A stretch of 64,000 nt of DNA from Vibrio cortegadensis (GTDB lineage: Bacteria; Pseudomonadota; Gammaproteobacteria; Enterobacterales; Vibrionaceae). How positions within the stretch are numbered: the first letter of the stretch is position 1; every line of letters begins with the position of its first letter. Position numbers and translations under genes: made by a program. Below the pieces are notes generated by a model. It searched no databases, had not been told where the DNA came from, and saw nothing but the letters and a program-made list of their open reading frames with translations. The stretch covers positions 620,001 through 684,000 of the forward strand of contig NZ_AP025472.1 in the NCBI RefSeq assembly GCF_024347395.1. The letters run 5' to 3'. This document shows, one piece after another, positions 1 through 7,558 of this stretch.

Positions 1-38
1 TCCCTGACGTTCAGTTCAGAGCGACTCGTGAACACTAA
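1..38 (+). CDS. prfC: Peptide chain release factor 3, C-terminal end only
   Basis: The window opens inside a reading frame whose last residues read PDVQFRATREH followed by TAA at 36-38. The ending ATREH after a PDV-x-F stretch matches my memory of the C-terminus of RF3, the GTPase that recycles RF1 and RF2 after termination. prfC lies upstream of the yjjV-deo region in enterobacteria and vibrios, which supports the call. Only 11 codons are visible, so identity rests on that tail and on synteny. Confidence 0.75.
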   Translation, partial: PDVQFRATREH

Positions 39-86
39 TCTGATTTGATCGATAGTTAGCGATAATTATTGGTTCGAACATGTAAA

Positions 87-117
87 ACGCCTATTGTTAA
101 ATCAATAGGCGTTTTTT
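87..117 (+). terminator. Rho-independent terminator of prfC
   Basis: A perfect 10-bp stem (87-96 with 103-112), a 6-nt loop and a T-run at 112-117 lie about 50 nt after the prfC stop codon. It separates prfC from the downstream operon. Confidence 0.9.
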
Positions 118-190
118 ATGCGTTCAATCTAATCTTTTGTACTTTGGCATTTATTTCTATTCATACGCTCTGATTACCGAGTTCTTATGA

Positions 191-232
191 CTGAGCCTTT
201 ATAGCTGAGCCTGTATAACTGAGTGCCAAATA
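191..232. repeat. Three imperfect 14-bp tandem repeats
   Basis: Units 191-204, 205-218 and 219-232 each begin CTGAG; the first two (CTGAGCCTTTATAG and CTGAGCCTGTATAA) differ at only two positions, and the third is degenerate. They sit in the leader between the prfC terminator and the DUF5363 gene. No function is evident. Confidence 0.6.
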
Positions 233-255
233 ACCATGCTACACGGAGAAGTAAT

Positions 256-414
256 ATGATCAAATGGCTACGAGGGTGGGTGGCTCGTTATGATCTTTGG
301 TGTCAATCTATGGGATTAACTCCAGAGCAAAGGCGCAGTTGTGTTCCATATAAAGAAGAGCCAAAACGTGAAAATAATGAAGAATCAATGAAAAGAGAGT
401 CAACGAATGAATGA
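256..414 (+). CDS. DUF5363 family small protein
   Basis: A 52-residue protein starting MIKWLRGWVARYD and containing LTPEQRRSCVPYK, the conserved core of the DUF5363 family of short vibrio proteins, whose function is unknown. The ATG at 256 is preferred over a GTG at 223 because GGAG at 245-248 is correctly spaced. The C-terminal third is highly charged (many Glu, Lys and Arg). The gene ends 8 bp inside the next one, which indicates translational coupling with the TatD-type hydrolase. No signal peptide or membrane segment is visible. Confidence 0.75.
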   Translation: MIKWLRGWVARYDLWCQSMGLTPEQRRSCVPYKEEPKRENNEESMKRESTNE

Positions 415-1192
415 TTCGATTCGGCTATTTGACACTCACTGCCACTTTGATTTTGAACCCTTCCGACAGCATTTTAGTGATGAACTTGAAGCGGCTAAAA
501 ACCAAGGCGTAGAGAAAATTCTCATTCCGTCAATTGGAATGAAGAATTGGGCAGAGATTCAGCGCTTATCTATACAACATGATGAGATCAGCTATGCCTT
601 AGGTTTTCATCCTTACTTTTTGAATGACTATTTAATAGAAGATATAGATGAGTTAGAGAGAGAGTTACAGGTGTCACCGATAAAATGCGTGGCGATAGGA
701 GAGTGCGGTTTAGATTTCGCCATTGATATTGATCATCAACAGCAAGAAGCGTTCTTTATCCGTCAAATTCAGCTGGCGAACTTAATGAAATTACCACTTA
801 TTCTCCATTGTCGAAAAGCTCACAATAGAATGATTCAGCTACTGAAGATCCATAGACCAGGGAAAGGAGGGGTACTGCACGGCTTTTCTGGAAGCTATCA
901 GCAAGCGATGGATTTTGTCGCGTTAGGATTCTATATCGGCGTTGGCGGTGTCATCACATACCCACGAGCGAATAAAACTAGGCAAGCGATTGCATGCTTA
1001 CCATTAACCTCACTGGTACTAGAAACGGATGCTCCAGATATGCCAATAAATGGGTGCCAAGGCCGTGCAAACCACCCTAAAAACGTGATTAACATTTTTG
1101 ATGAGTTGGTTTTGATTAGAAAAGAGACAGAGCAAACGGTTGCCTCTCAAGTGTGGGAAAATAGCCATTCTCTCTTTGCTATGTGTGAATAA
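407..1192 (+). CDS. yjjV: TatD family metal-dependent hydrolase (YjjV)
   Basis: This 261-residue protein is a TatD-type TIM-barrel metallohydrolase, a family linked to 3'-5' DNA exonuclease and DNA-repair activity. The metal ligands are all visible: H11 and H13 in DTHCH, E99 in GECGLDF, H134 in LHCRKAHN, H158 in LHGFSGS and D208 in LETDAPDM. Its place between prfC and the deo region matches yjjV in enterobacteria. It overlaps the preceding DUF5363 gene by 8 bp. About 200 nt, holding a regulated promoter, separate it from nupC, so the two are probably transcribed separately. The exact substrate cannot be read from the sequence. Confidence 0.92.
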   Translation: MNDSIRLFDTHCHFDFEPFRQHFSDELEAAKNQGVEKILIPSIGMKNWAEIQRLSIQHDEISYALGFHPYFLNDYLIEDIDELERELQVSPIKCVAIGECGLDFAIDIDHQQQEAFFIRQIQLANLMKLPLILHCRKAHNRMIQLLKIHRPGKGGVLHGFSGSYQQAMDFVALGFYIGVGGVITYPRANKTRQAIACLPLTSLVLETDAPDMPINGCQGRANHPKNVINIFDELVLIRKETEQTVASQVWENSHSLFAMCE

Positions 1193-1236
1193 AATCGAAA
1201 CAAAATGTTCCCTTGATGAGAAAGTTATCACTTATT

Positions 1237-1304
1237 GGTGATCTTTGTCACATATGCGGGTGAATGACTTATGAATCTTATAAGAAAGTGTGAGGTCGGC
1301 ATTA
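1237..1304 (+). promoter_or_regulatory. Paired CRP-type sites upstream of nupC
   Basis: Site 1 at 1237-1252 is GGTGA-N6-TCACA, nearly the CRP consensus. Site 2 at 1289-1304 has a perfect TGTGA left half, but its right half (CATTA) is poor. Their centres, 1244.5 and 1296.5, lie 52 bp apart. If transcription starts near 1338, as the -10 box suggests, they sit at about -93.5 and -41.5. This is the layout of E. coli CytR-CRP promoters such as deoP2. Site 1 is strong; site 2 and any CytR role are inference. Confidence 0.6.
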
Positions 1305-1325
1305 CTTTATTTCTGAGGGCGTGAG

Positions 1326-1331
1326 TATAAT
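1326..1331 (+). promoter_or_regulatory. -10 element of the nupC promoter
   Basis: A perfect TATAAT lies 66 nt before the nupC start codon. The matching -35 (TTACTT at 1302-1307, 18-bp spacer) is weak, as expected for an activator-dependent promoter. Confidence 0.65.
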
Positions 1332-1396
1332 TGCCCCCGCTTTTTAGTTCCATTTTGTTACACGCCAATACACAACTTATAAGGAAGTCATAAACT

Positions 1397-2668
1397 ATGA
1401 GCCTGTTTATGAGCCTAGTCGGCATGGTAGTTTTAATTGCAATTGCAGTCCTACTATCAGATAACCGCAAAGCTATCAATATCAGAACAGTGGGTGGTGC
1501 TTTTGCTATCCAATTTATTATCGGTGCATTCGTTCTTTATGTACCTTGGGGTCGCGATCTTCTAGCAGGTTTCTCTGCTGGTGTTGCAAACGTGATCGAT
1601 TACGGTAAAGACGGTACAGGTTTCCTATTTGGTAGCCTAGTTAACTTCTCAGTTGACGGTATCGGATTCATCTTCGCGTTCCAAGTTCTACCAACGCTGA
1701 TTTTCTTCTCTGCACTTATCTCTGTACTTTACTACATTGGTGCGATGCAAATAGTAATCAAAGTTCTTGGTGGCGGTCTGCAAAAAGCATTAGGTACGTC
1801 TCGTGCGGAATCTATGTCTGCTGCGGCTAACATCTTCGTTGGTCAAACTGAAGCACCTCTTGTTGTGCGTCCGTTTGTTCCAAAAATGACACAGTCTGAA
1901 CTATTCGCAGTAATGTGTGGTGGTCTAGCTTCTGTTGCTGGTGGTGTACTTGCTGGTTACGCTTCAATGGGTGTTCCACTAGAGTACCTTGTAGCGGCAT
2001 CATTCATGGCTGCACCTGGTGGTCTACTGTTTGCTAAAATCATCAAGCCTGAAACTGACACTCCAGATGAGAACCTAGGTACTGACATCGACGGTGGCGA
2101 CGACAAGCCTGCTAACGTTATCGATGCAGCTGCTGGCGGTGCTTCTGTTGGTCTTCAACTTGCTCTTAACGTTGGTGCAATGCTACTAGCATTCATCGGT
2201 CTAATCGCGCTAATCAACGGTATGTTGGGCGGCATCGGTGGTTGGATTGGTATGCCTGAGCTAACTCTAGAACTTATTCTAGGTTGGATCTTCGCACCTC
2301 TAGCATTCGTTATCGGTGTTCCATGGGAAGAAGCGACAATCGCTGGTACTTTCATTGGTCAGAAAACGGTAGTTAACGAATTCGTTGCATACCTAAACTT
2401 TGTTCCTTACGTTGGCGATAACGCTCAACTAGTAGCAGAGACTGGTAAAGTAATGTCTGAGAAAACTCAAGCAATTATCTCGTTCGCTCTATGTGGTTTC
2501 GCAAACCTTTCTTCTATTGCGATTCTACTAGGTGGTCTAGGTGGTATTGCTCCTAACCGTCGTCACGACATCGCTAAGATGGGTGTGAAAGCGGTAGCAG
2601 CAGGTACTCTATCTAACCTAATGGCTGCAACAATTGCTGGTTTCTTCATTACACTTATGGCTTTTTAA
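1397..2668 (+). CDS. nupC: Concentrative nucleoside transporter NupC
   Basis: An inner-membrane nucleoside:cation symporter of the CNT family, 423 residues (E. coli NupC has 400). Features seen are an N-terminal hydrophobic hairpin (LMSLVGMVVLIAIAVLLS), the gate region NIFVGQTEAPLVVRPF, and a C-terminal part with GFANLSSIAILLGGLG, all hallmarks of CNT carriers. An acidic, hydrophilic loop (about residues 215-240) lies between membrane segments. A Shine-Dalgarno sequence (AAGGA) precedes the ATG. It lies next to the deo genes, so imported nucleosides can feed straight into phosphorolysis. It has its own promoter and terminator. Codon choice is very uniform, suggesting high expression. Confidence 0.95.
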   Translation: MSLFMSLVGMVVLIAIAVLLSDNRKAINIRTVGGAFAIQFIIGAFVLYVPWGRDLLAGFSAGVANVIDYGKDGTGFLFGSLVNFSVDGIGFIFAFQVLPTLIFFSALISVLYYIGAMQIVIKVLGGGLQKALGTSRAESMSAAANIFVGQTEAPLVVRPFVPKMTQSELFAVMCGGLASVAGGVLAGYASMGVPLEYLVAASFMAAPGGLLFAKIIKPETDTPDENLGTDIDGGDDKPANVIDAAAGGASVGLQLALNVGAMLLAFIGLIALINGMLGGIGGWIGMPELTLELILGWIFAPLAFVIGVPWEEATIAGTFIGQKTVVNEFVAYLNFVPYVGDNAQLVAETGKVMSEKTQAIISFALCGFANLSSIAILLGGLGGIAPNRRHDIAKMGVKAVAAGTLSNLMAATIAGFFITLMAF

Positions 2669-2717
2669 GTCCATATAGTTTAGTTAATCAATAACTATAT
2701 AGACGCCATTTAAATAG

Positions 2718-2755
2718 AGCCCCGTAGCAAGAAATTGCTGCGGGGCTTTTTTTTT
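2718..2755 (+). terminator. Terminator of nupC
   Basis: A 13-bp GC-rich stem (2718-2730 with 2735-2747, one wobble pair) with a GAAA loop is followed by nine T residues. Confidence 0.93.
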
Positions 2756-2995
2756 GTAAAAACGGAAGAAGAGAGCCACACCTATTTGACAGAATTAGGA
2801 AGCGTTTGTTTTCTACAGATTTGGTTAAATAGGGGGCTTTTCTAAAGTATTTTGAGATACAAACCGTTTGCGTTCTAAGGAGCACTACATTTTTTTATAG
2901 AAATCTATAATGTATAAACCATAGAGATAGGATTCTCTTGTTGGCTTAAGCGCTTTAATTAGCCTAGGAATATAGCTAAACTTATACATGTTAGA

Positions 2996-3018
2996 CACAA
3001 CATGACTGAATTGTTGTG
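2996..3018. repeat. 7-bp inverted repeat in the deoC leader
   Basis: CACAACA at 2996-3002 and TGTTGTG at 3012-3018 are perfect inverse complements with a 9-nt spacer. It could be an operator or a small hairpin. Confidence 0.55.
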
Positions 3019-3059
3019 CCATAGACCAAACTGGTACTGTGCGGTGACAAGGATAGCAA

Positions 3060-3084
3060 TTGATAATACGGGGTGTGTTATCAA
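3060..3084 (+). promoter_or_regulatory. Stable hairpin in the deoC leader
   Basis: TTGATAATAC at 3060-3069 pairs with GTGTTATCAA at 3075-3084 through ten pairs (one G-U), with a GGGGT loop. Flanking GAC (3042-3044) and GTC can extend it across a bulge. No T-run follows, so it is not a simple terminator. A structured leader or protein-binding element is possible. Confidence 0.45.
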
Positions 3085-3199
3085 GTCTTCAGGGAACCAA
3101 GTCCGTTCATTTGTGACTACTGAGCAAAATTATTATTCCTATCTATACTAGGTAGGGGCAAGGTAGTTGACTATTTGAATATATTGATCGGAGATAGAA

Positions 3200-3976
3200 A
3201 TGAGCGATTTAAAAGCAGCAGCTCTACGTGCACTAAAACTTATGGACCTAACTACGTTGAATGACGACGACACTGATGCAAAAGTGATTTCGTTATGTCA
3301 TGACGCGAAAACTGCAGTGGGTAACACCGCAGCAATCTGTATCTACCCTCGTTTTATTCCTATTGCTAAGAAAACGCTACGCGAGCAAGGTACACCAGAA
3401 GTACGTATTGCAACGGTAACAAACTTCCCACACGGTAACGATGATATCGCTATCGCGGTTGCGGAAACAAAAGCTGCTGTTGCTTACGGTGCAGACGAAG
3501 TTGACGTAGTATTCCCATACCGTGCCCTAATGGCTGGTAACGAAGAAGTCGGCTTTGAGCTTGTTAAGCAATGTAAAGAAGCATGTGGTGATATCACGCT
3601 TAAAGTGATCATCGAAACAGGTGAACTAAAAGAAGAAGCATTAATCAAGAAAGCATCTAAAATCTGTATCGAAGCAGGTGCTAACTTCATTAAAACTTCA
3701 ACAGGTAAAGTGCCTGAAAATGCGACACCAGAATACGCACGCATGATGCTAGAAGTTATTCGTGACATGGGCGTAGCAAAAACAGTTGGTTTCAAACCTG
3801 CTGGTGGTGTTCGTACTGCTGAAGATGCTGCGCTATACCTAGGTATGGCTGATGAGCTTCTTGGTGGTGAGTGGGCTGATAACATGCACTACCGTTTTGG
3901 TGCTTCAAGCCTACTAACAAACCTACTGAATACATTAGAAGTGACGGACGAAACTGCAGATCCTGCAGCTTACTAA
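3200..3976 (+). CDS. deoC: Deoxyribose-phosphate aldolase
   Basis: DeoC cleaves 2-deoxyribose-5-phosphate to acetaldehyde and glyceraldehyde-3-phosphate in the cytoplasm, the last step of deoxynucleoside catabolism. The protein is 258 residues, the length of the E. coli enzyme. The Schiff-base lysine is K165 in NFIKTSTGK, the second active-site lysine is K199 in VGFKPAGGVRT, and D102 sits in DEVDVVF. It is the first gene of deoCAB and is preceded by a long leader. The ATG has a Shine-Dalgarno sequence (CGGAG) 7 nt upstream. An intercistronic hairpin follows it. Confidence 0.97.
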   Translation: MSDLKAAALRALKLMDLTTLNDDDTDAKVISLCHDAKTAVGNTAAICIYPRFIPIAKKTLREQGTPEVRIATVTNFPHGNDDIAIAVAETKAAVAYGADEVDVVFPYRALMAGNEEVGFELVKQCKEACGDITLKVIIETGELKEEALIKKASKICIEAGANFIKTSTGKVPENATPEYARMMLEVIRDMGVAKTVGFKPAGGVRTAEDAALYLGMADELLGGEWADNMHYRFGASSLLTNLLNTLEVTDETADPAAY

Positions 3977-3991
3977 TCCTTAATTCTAACT

Positions 3992-4029
3992 AAGATGGAG
4001 TGAGTGATGAATCATTGTCACTCCATCTT
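3992..4029 (+). other. Intercistronic hairpin between deoC and deoA
   Basis: A perfect 12-bp stem (3992-4003 with 4018-4029) encloses a 14-nt loop that can itself fold (TGAT-GA-ATCA). It lacks a T-run, so it more likely stabilises the deoC transcript or tunes downstream expression than terminates fully. Confidence 0.7.
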
Positions 4030-4080
4030 GTCTCTTATCCTACAAACCCAAAACTCTAGCAAAGAGTCGGGGAGGCACTA

Positions 4081-5409
4081 ATGTATTTACCACAAGAAAT
4101 CATCCGTAAAAAACGCGACAACGAAGTTCTTACTACTGAAGAAATCAACTTCTTCATTCAAGGAGTTGCAAAGAATACTGTATCTGAAGGCCAAATCGCT
4201 GCATTCGCAATGGCGATCTTTTTCAATGAAATGACGATGCCAGAACGTATCGCACTTACCTGTGCAATGCGTGATTCAGGCATGGTTATCGATTGGTCTC
4301 ACATGAATTTTGGTGGTCCAATTGTCGATAAACACTCTACTGGTGGTGTTGGTGACGTAACTTCTCTAATGCTTGGCCCTATGGTGGCAGCATGTGGTGG
4401 TTTTGTACCAATGATCTCTGGCCGAGGCCTTGGTCACACTGGTGGTACTCTTGATAAACTAGAATCAATTCCTGGTTACAATATCACACCAACTAACGAC
4501 GTATTTGGACAAGTAACCAAAGACGCGGGTGTGGCTATTATTGGTCAAACTGGTGATCTAGCCCCTGCTGATAAACGTGTTTACGCGACTCGTGATATTA
4601 CTGCGACGGTTGATAACATCTCACTTATCACAGCTTCAATTCTTTCTAAGAAATTGGCTGCAGGCCTTGATTCGCTAGTAATGGATGTAAAAGTAGGTTC
4701 AGGCGCATTCATGCCAACTTATGAAGCATCTGAAGATCTCGCTCGTTCTATTGTTGCTGTTGCAAATGGTGCAGGCACCAAAACAACGGCGATTCTAACG
4801 GATATGAACCAAGTATTAGCGTCTTCTGCAGGTAATGCTGTTGAAGTTCGTGAAGCGGTTCAATTCTTGACTGGCGAATACCGTAACTCTCGTCTTCTGA
4901 ACATCACTTTAGCATCATGTGCTGAAATGTTAGTGCTGGGCAATCTTGCGAAAGATTCAGATGAAGCTCGCGCTAAGTTGATGGAAGTTCTGGATAACGG
5001 AAAAGCGGCAGAGTGCTTTGGTAAAATGGTTGCAGGCCTTGGTGGCCCAGCAGACTTCGTAGAAAACTACGATAACTACCTAGAGAAAGCAGAAATTATT
5101 AAACCAGTGTACGCACTTGAAAGTGGCATTGTTTCAGCAATGGATACGCGTGCAATTGGTATGGCTGTTGTAGGAATGGGCGGCGGTCGTCGCGTGGCTA
5201 CAGACAGCATCGATTATGCAGTAGGCTTTGATGGGTTCATTCGTTTAGGCGAAACAGCAAGCAGTGATAAGCCACTAGCAATTATTCATGCCCGCACAGA
5301 AGAGCAATGGCAAGAAGCGGCGAAAGCGCTGCAAAGTGCTATTGTTGTGGGTGGCACTTACGAAGCAACTCCAGATGTGTACCGTCAGATTCGTTCTGAA
5401 GACGTATAA
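4081..5409 (+). CDS. deoA: Thymidine phosphorylase
   Basis: DeoA converts thymidine or deoxyuridine and phosphate to the base and 2-deoxyribose-1-phosphate. The protein has 442 residues (E. coli 440). The family signature is present: KHSTGGVGD at 84-92 (phosphate and thymidine contacts) and SGRGLGHTGGTLDKLE near 113-128. It starts at an ATG behind a strong GGGAGG, 104 nt after deoC, and ends 18 nt before the deoB start, so it is co-transcribed with deoB. Nothing appears truncated. Confidence 0.97.
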   Translation: MYLPQEIIRKKRDNEVLTTEEINFFIQGVAKNTVSEGQIAAFAMAIFFNEMTMPERIALTCAMRDSGMVIDWSHMNFGGPIVDKHSTGGVGDVTSLMLGPMVAACGGFVPMISGRGLGHTGGTLDKLESIPGYNITPTNDVFGQVTKDAGVAIIGQTGDLAPADKRVYATRDITATVDNISLITASILSKKLAAGLDSLVMDVKVGSGAFMPTYEASEDLARSIVAVANGAGTKTTAILTDMNQVLASSAGNAVEVREAVQFLTGEYRNSRLLNITLASCAEMLVLGNLAKDSDEARAKLMEVLDNGKAAECFGKMVAGLGGPADFVENYDNYLEKAEIIKPVYALESGIVSAMDTRAIGMAVVGMGGGRRVATDSIDYAVGFDGFIRLGETASSDKPLAIIHARTEEQWQEAAKALQSAIVVGGTYEATPDVYRQIRSEDV

Positions 5410-5427
5410 CATTTGGTGGAGAGAGCA

Positions 5428-6648
5428 ATGAAAAGAGCATTTATTTTAGTTTTAGATTCATTCGGTATTGGCGAAGCACCTGATGCAGAAAAGTTCGGTG
5501 ATGTAGGTTCTGATACTCTTGGCCACATCGCAGCTCACTGCGCACAAGGCAAAGCTGATAATGCAGATCGTAAAGGTCCATTAACGCTACCTAACCTATC
5601 TAAACTAGGTTTAGCGATGGCACATAAAGAAGCAACGGGCGAATTTGCTCCAGGTCTTGATGCGAATGCTGAGATCATTGGTGCTTACGGCCATGCCGCT
5701 GAACTTTCTTCTGGTAAAGATACGCCTTCAGGTCACTGGGAAATCGCAGGTGTTCCAGTACTGTTTGATTGGGGCTACTTTACAGATAAAGAAAACAGCT
5801 TCCCGAAAGAGCTGACAGATCGCATTCTTAAGCGTGCAAACCTGCCTGGCTTCCTAGGTAATTGTCACTCATCGGGTACAGAAATCCTAGATAACCTAGG
5901 TGAAGAACACATGAAGACTGGCTTACCAATCTTCTACACTTCAGCAGACTCTGTTTTCCAGATCGCTTGTCATGAAGAGACATTCGGCCTGCAAAACCTA
6001 TTAGACCTTTGTCAGATTGCTCGTGAAGAACTAGCAGACTACAACATCGGTCGTGTTATCGCTCGTCCGTTTATTGGTGCTGGTAAAGGTCAATTCGAAC
6101 GTACGGGTAACCGTCGTGATCTTTCTGTTGAGCCACCTGCAGCAACGGTTTTACAAAAACTCGTTGATGAGAAAGGCGGACAAGTACACTCAATTGGTAA
6201 GATCTCTGATATCTACGCAGGTTGCGGTATTTCTAAGAAAACGAAAGCGACAGGTATCCCTGCTCTATTCGAAGCAACGAAAGAAGCGATCGCAGCAGCA
6301 GAAGACAACACAATCGTATTCACTAACTTTGTTGATTTCGATTCAGCTTATGGTCACCGTCGTGATGTTGCGGGTTATGCTGCAGCTCTAGAGTATTTCG
6401 ATAACCGTTTACCTGAAATCTTAGAGATGATGGGTGAAGATGATATCGTGATTCTAACAGCAGACCACGGTTGTGATCCTACTTGGCCTGGTACTGACCA
6501 TACTCGTGAGTTTATTCCAGTATTAGCTTACGGACCAAAACTACCAGCAGGTTCATTAGGTCACCGTAGTACTTTCGCTGATATCGGCCAAAGCCTAGCA
6601 GAGTACTTTGGTACTTCTGATATGGATTACGGAAAAAGCTTTCTATAA
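5428..6648 (+). CDS. deoB: Phosphopentomutase
   Basis: DeoB interconverts (deoxy)ribose-1-phosphate and -5-phosphate, linking DeoA and DeoD to DeoC. It is a 406-residue, manganese-dependent member of the alkaline phosphatase superfamily. The metal site is visible as D10 in LVLDSFGIG, DFDSAYGH, and TADHGCDPT followed by DHTREFIP. The frame stays open to 5413, but the start at 5428 (MKRAFILVLD) is chosen because GGAGAG lies just upstream and the sequence then aligns with the E. coli start. A terminator follows directly. Confidence 0.96.
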   Translation: MKRAFILVLDSFGIGEAPDAEKFGDVGSDTLGHIAAHCAQGKADNADRKGPLTLPNLSKLGLAMAHKEATGEFAPGLDANAEIIGAYGHAAELSSGKDTPSGHWEIAGVPVLFDWGYFTDKENSFPKELTDRILKRANLPGFLGNCHSSGTEILDNLGEEHMKTGLPIFYTSADSVFQIACHEETFGLQNLLDLCQIAREELADYNIGRVIARPFIGAGKGQFERTGNRRDLSVEPPAATVLQKLVDEKGGQVHSIGKISDIYAGCGISKKTKATGIPALFEATKEAIAAAEDNTIVFTNFVDFDSAYGHRRDVAGYAAALEYFDNRLPEILEMMGEDDIVILTADHGCDPTWPGTDHTREFIPVLAYGPKLPAGSLGHRSTFADIGQSLAEYFGTSDMDYGKSFL

Positions 6649-6662
6649 GCAATAATGAAATA

Positions 6663-6685
6663 GGGGCGCAATAGCGTCCCTTTTT
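6663..6685 (+). terminator. Terminator between deoB and deoD
   Basis: A 7-bp stem (6663-6669 with 6674-6680, one G-U pair), an AATA loop and a T5 run. It suggests that deoD is at least partly uncoupled from deoCAB. Confidence 0.75.
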
Positions 6686-6722
6686 ATATACGAATAGGCA
6701 TATTTGGTGCTTATTCGTATAT
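6686..6722. promoter_or_regulatory. Perfect 11-bp inverted repeat upstream of deoD
   Basis: ATATACGAATA at 6686-6696 and TATTCGTATAT at 6712-6722 are exact inverse complements with a 15-nt spacer. They lie between the deoB terminator and the deoD start. The size and symmetry fit an operator for a dimeric regulator; a second hairpin is the alternative. Confidence 0.55.
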
Positions 6723-6754
6723 TCAATTGAAACTTGAAACAGAGGATAACGTTA

Positions 6755-7474
6755 ATGGCTACTCCACATATTAATGCTGAAATGGGCGACTTTGCTGATG
6801 TTGTATTGATGCCTGGTGACCCTATCCGTGCTAAATACATTGCAGATACATTCCTAGATGATGTTGTTCAAGTATGCGATGTTCGTAACATGTTTGGCTA
6901 CACTGGCACATACAAAGGTCGTAAGATTTCTGTAATGGGGCACGGAATGGGTATCCCATCTTGCTCTATCTACGCCACTGAATTGATCAAAGATTTTGGT
7001 GTGAAGAAAATTATTCGTGTGGGTAGCTGTGGCGCGGTTAGCGAAGACATTAAAGTTCGTGATGTTGTGATTGGCATGGGCGCATGTACCGACTCTAAAG
7101 TGAACCGCATCCGTTTTAAAGGTCATGATTTCGCTGCAATCGCGGATTATAAAATGGTTCGTAATGCTGAAGATGCTGCTAAAGCTCGTGGTATCGATGT
7201 GAAAGTTGGCAACCTATTCTCGGCTGAACTTTTTTATACTCCAGATCCAGAAATGTTTGATGTGATGGACAAATACGGAATCGTAGGCGTAGAGATGGAA
7301 GCGGCTGGTATCTACGGCGTTGCTGCTGAATATGGCGCAAAAGCTCTGACTATCTGTACTGTTTCAGATCATATTAAAACAGGCGAACAGACGACTTCAG
7401 ACGAACGTGCGACAACGTTTAATGACATGATGGAAGTTGCATTAGATTCAGTATTGCTAGGCGATAAAGATTAA
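6755..7474 (+). CDS. deoD: Purine-nucleoside phosphorylase, DeoD type
   Basis: DeoD phosphorolyses purine (deoxy)nucleosides to the base and (deoxy)ribose-1-phosphate. The mature frame of 239 residues begins MATPHINAEMGDFADVV, the characteristic start of hexameric bacterial PNPs, so the ATG at 6755 is preferred over an upstream in-frame ATG at 6734. Phosphate-loop GDPIRAKYIA, VGSCGA, VGVEMEAAG and the catalytic aspartate in TVSDH are all present. It is last in the deo cluster but separated from deoB by a terminator and an inverted repeat, so it may have its own promoter. Confidence 0.97.
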   Translation: MATPHINAEMGDFADVVLMPGDPIRAKYIADTFLDDVVQVCDVRNMFGYTGTYKGRKISVMGHGMGIPSCSIYATELIKDFGVKKIIRVGSCGAVSEDIKVRDVVIGMGACTDSKVNRIRFKGHDFAAIADYKMVRNAEDAAKARGIDVKVGNLFSAELFYTPDPEMFDVMDKYGIVGVEMEAAGIYGVAAEYGAKALTICTVSDHIKTGEQTTSDERATTFNDMMEVALDSVLLGDKD

Positions 7475-7494
7475 TCTAACGTTCTATTATGAAT

Positions 7495-7532
7495 AAAAAA
7501 CCTCGCACTTAACGTAAGTGCGAGGTTTTTTT
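7495..7532. terminator. Bidirectional terminator between deoD and ytjB
   Basis: A 17-bp perfect stem (7495-7511 with 7515-7531) with an A-run on one side and a T-run on the other, between convergent genes. Confidence 0.95.
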
Positions 7533-7558
7533 GTATTTGGCAGAGAAAAATTAAGAGG

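Larger units (their letters stand above)
2756..3199 (+). other. Long non-coding leader region upstream of deoC
   Basis: These 444 nt hold no credible gene. Visible elements are a short palindrome TTATAG-AAAT-CTATAA at 2895-2910 with a good -10-like TATAAT at 2906-2911, a 7-bp inverted repeat at 2996-3018, and a 10-bp RNA-type hairpin at 3060-3084. A CRP-like half-site (TGTGA at 3112-3116) lies just upstream of a second -10-like TATACT at 3144-3149, and a Shine-Dalgarno sequence around 3189-3193 serves deoC. The start site or sites cannot be fixed from sequence. The region probably carries the main control of deoCAB. Confidence 0.6.

Noticed and set aside
3030..3110. Purine or cobalamin riboswitch before deoC
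   Set aside because: There is stable local structure, but none of the conserved core sequences of those classes are present.
3484..3885. 133-codon open frame antisense to deoC
   Set aside because: It mirrors the biased codons of deoC, has a Ser/Ala-rich translation with no motif, and no ribosome binding site was evident.
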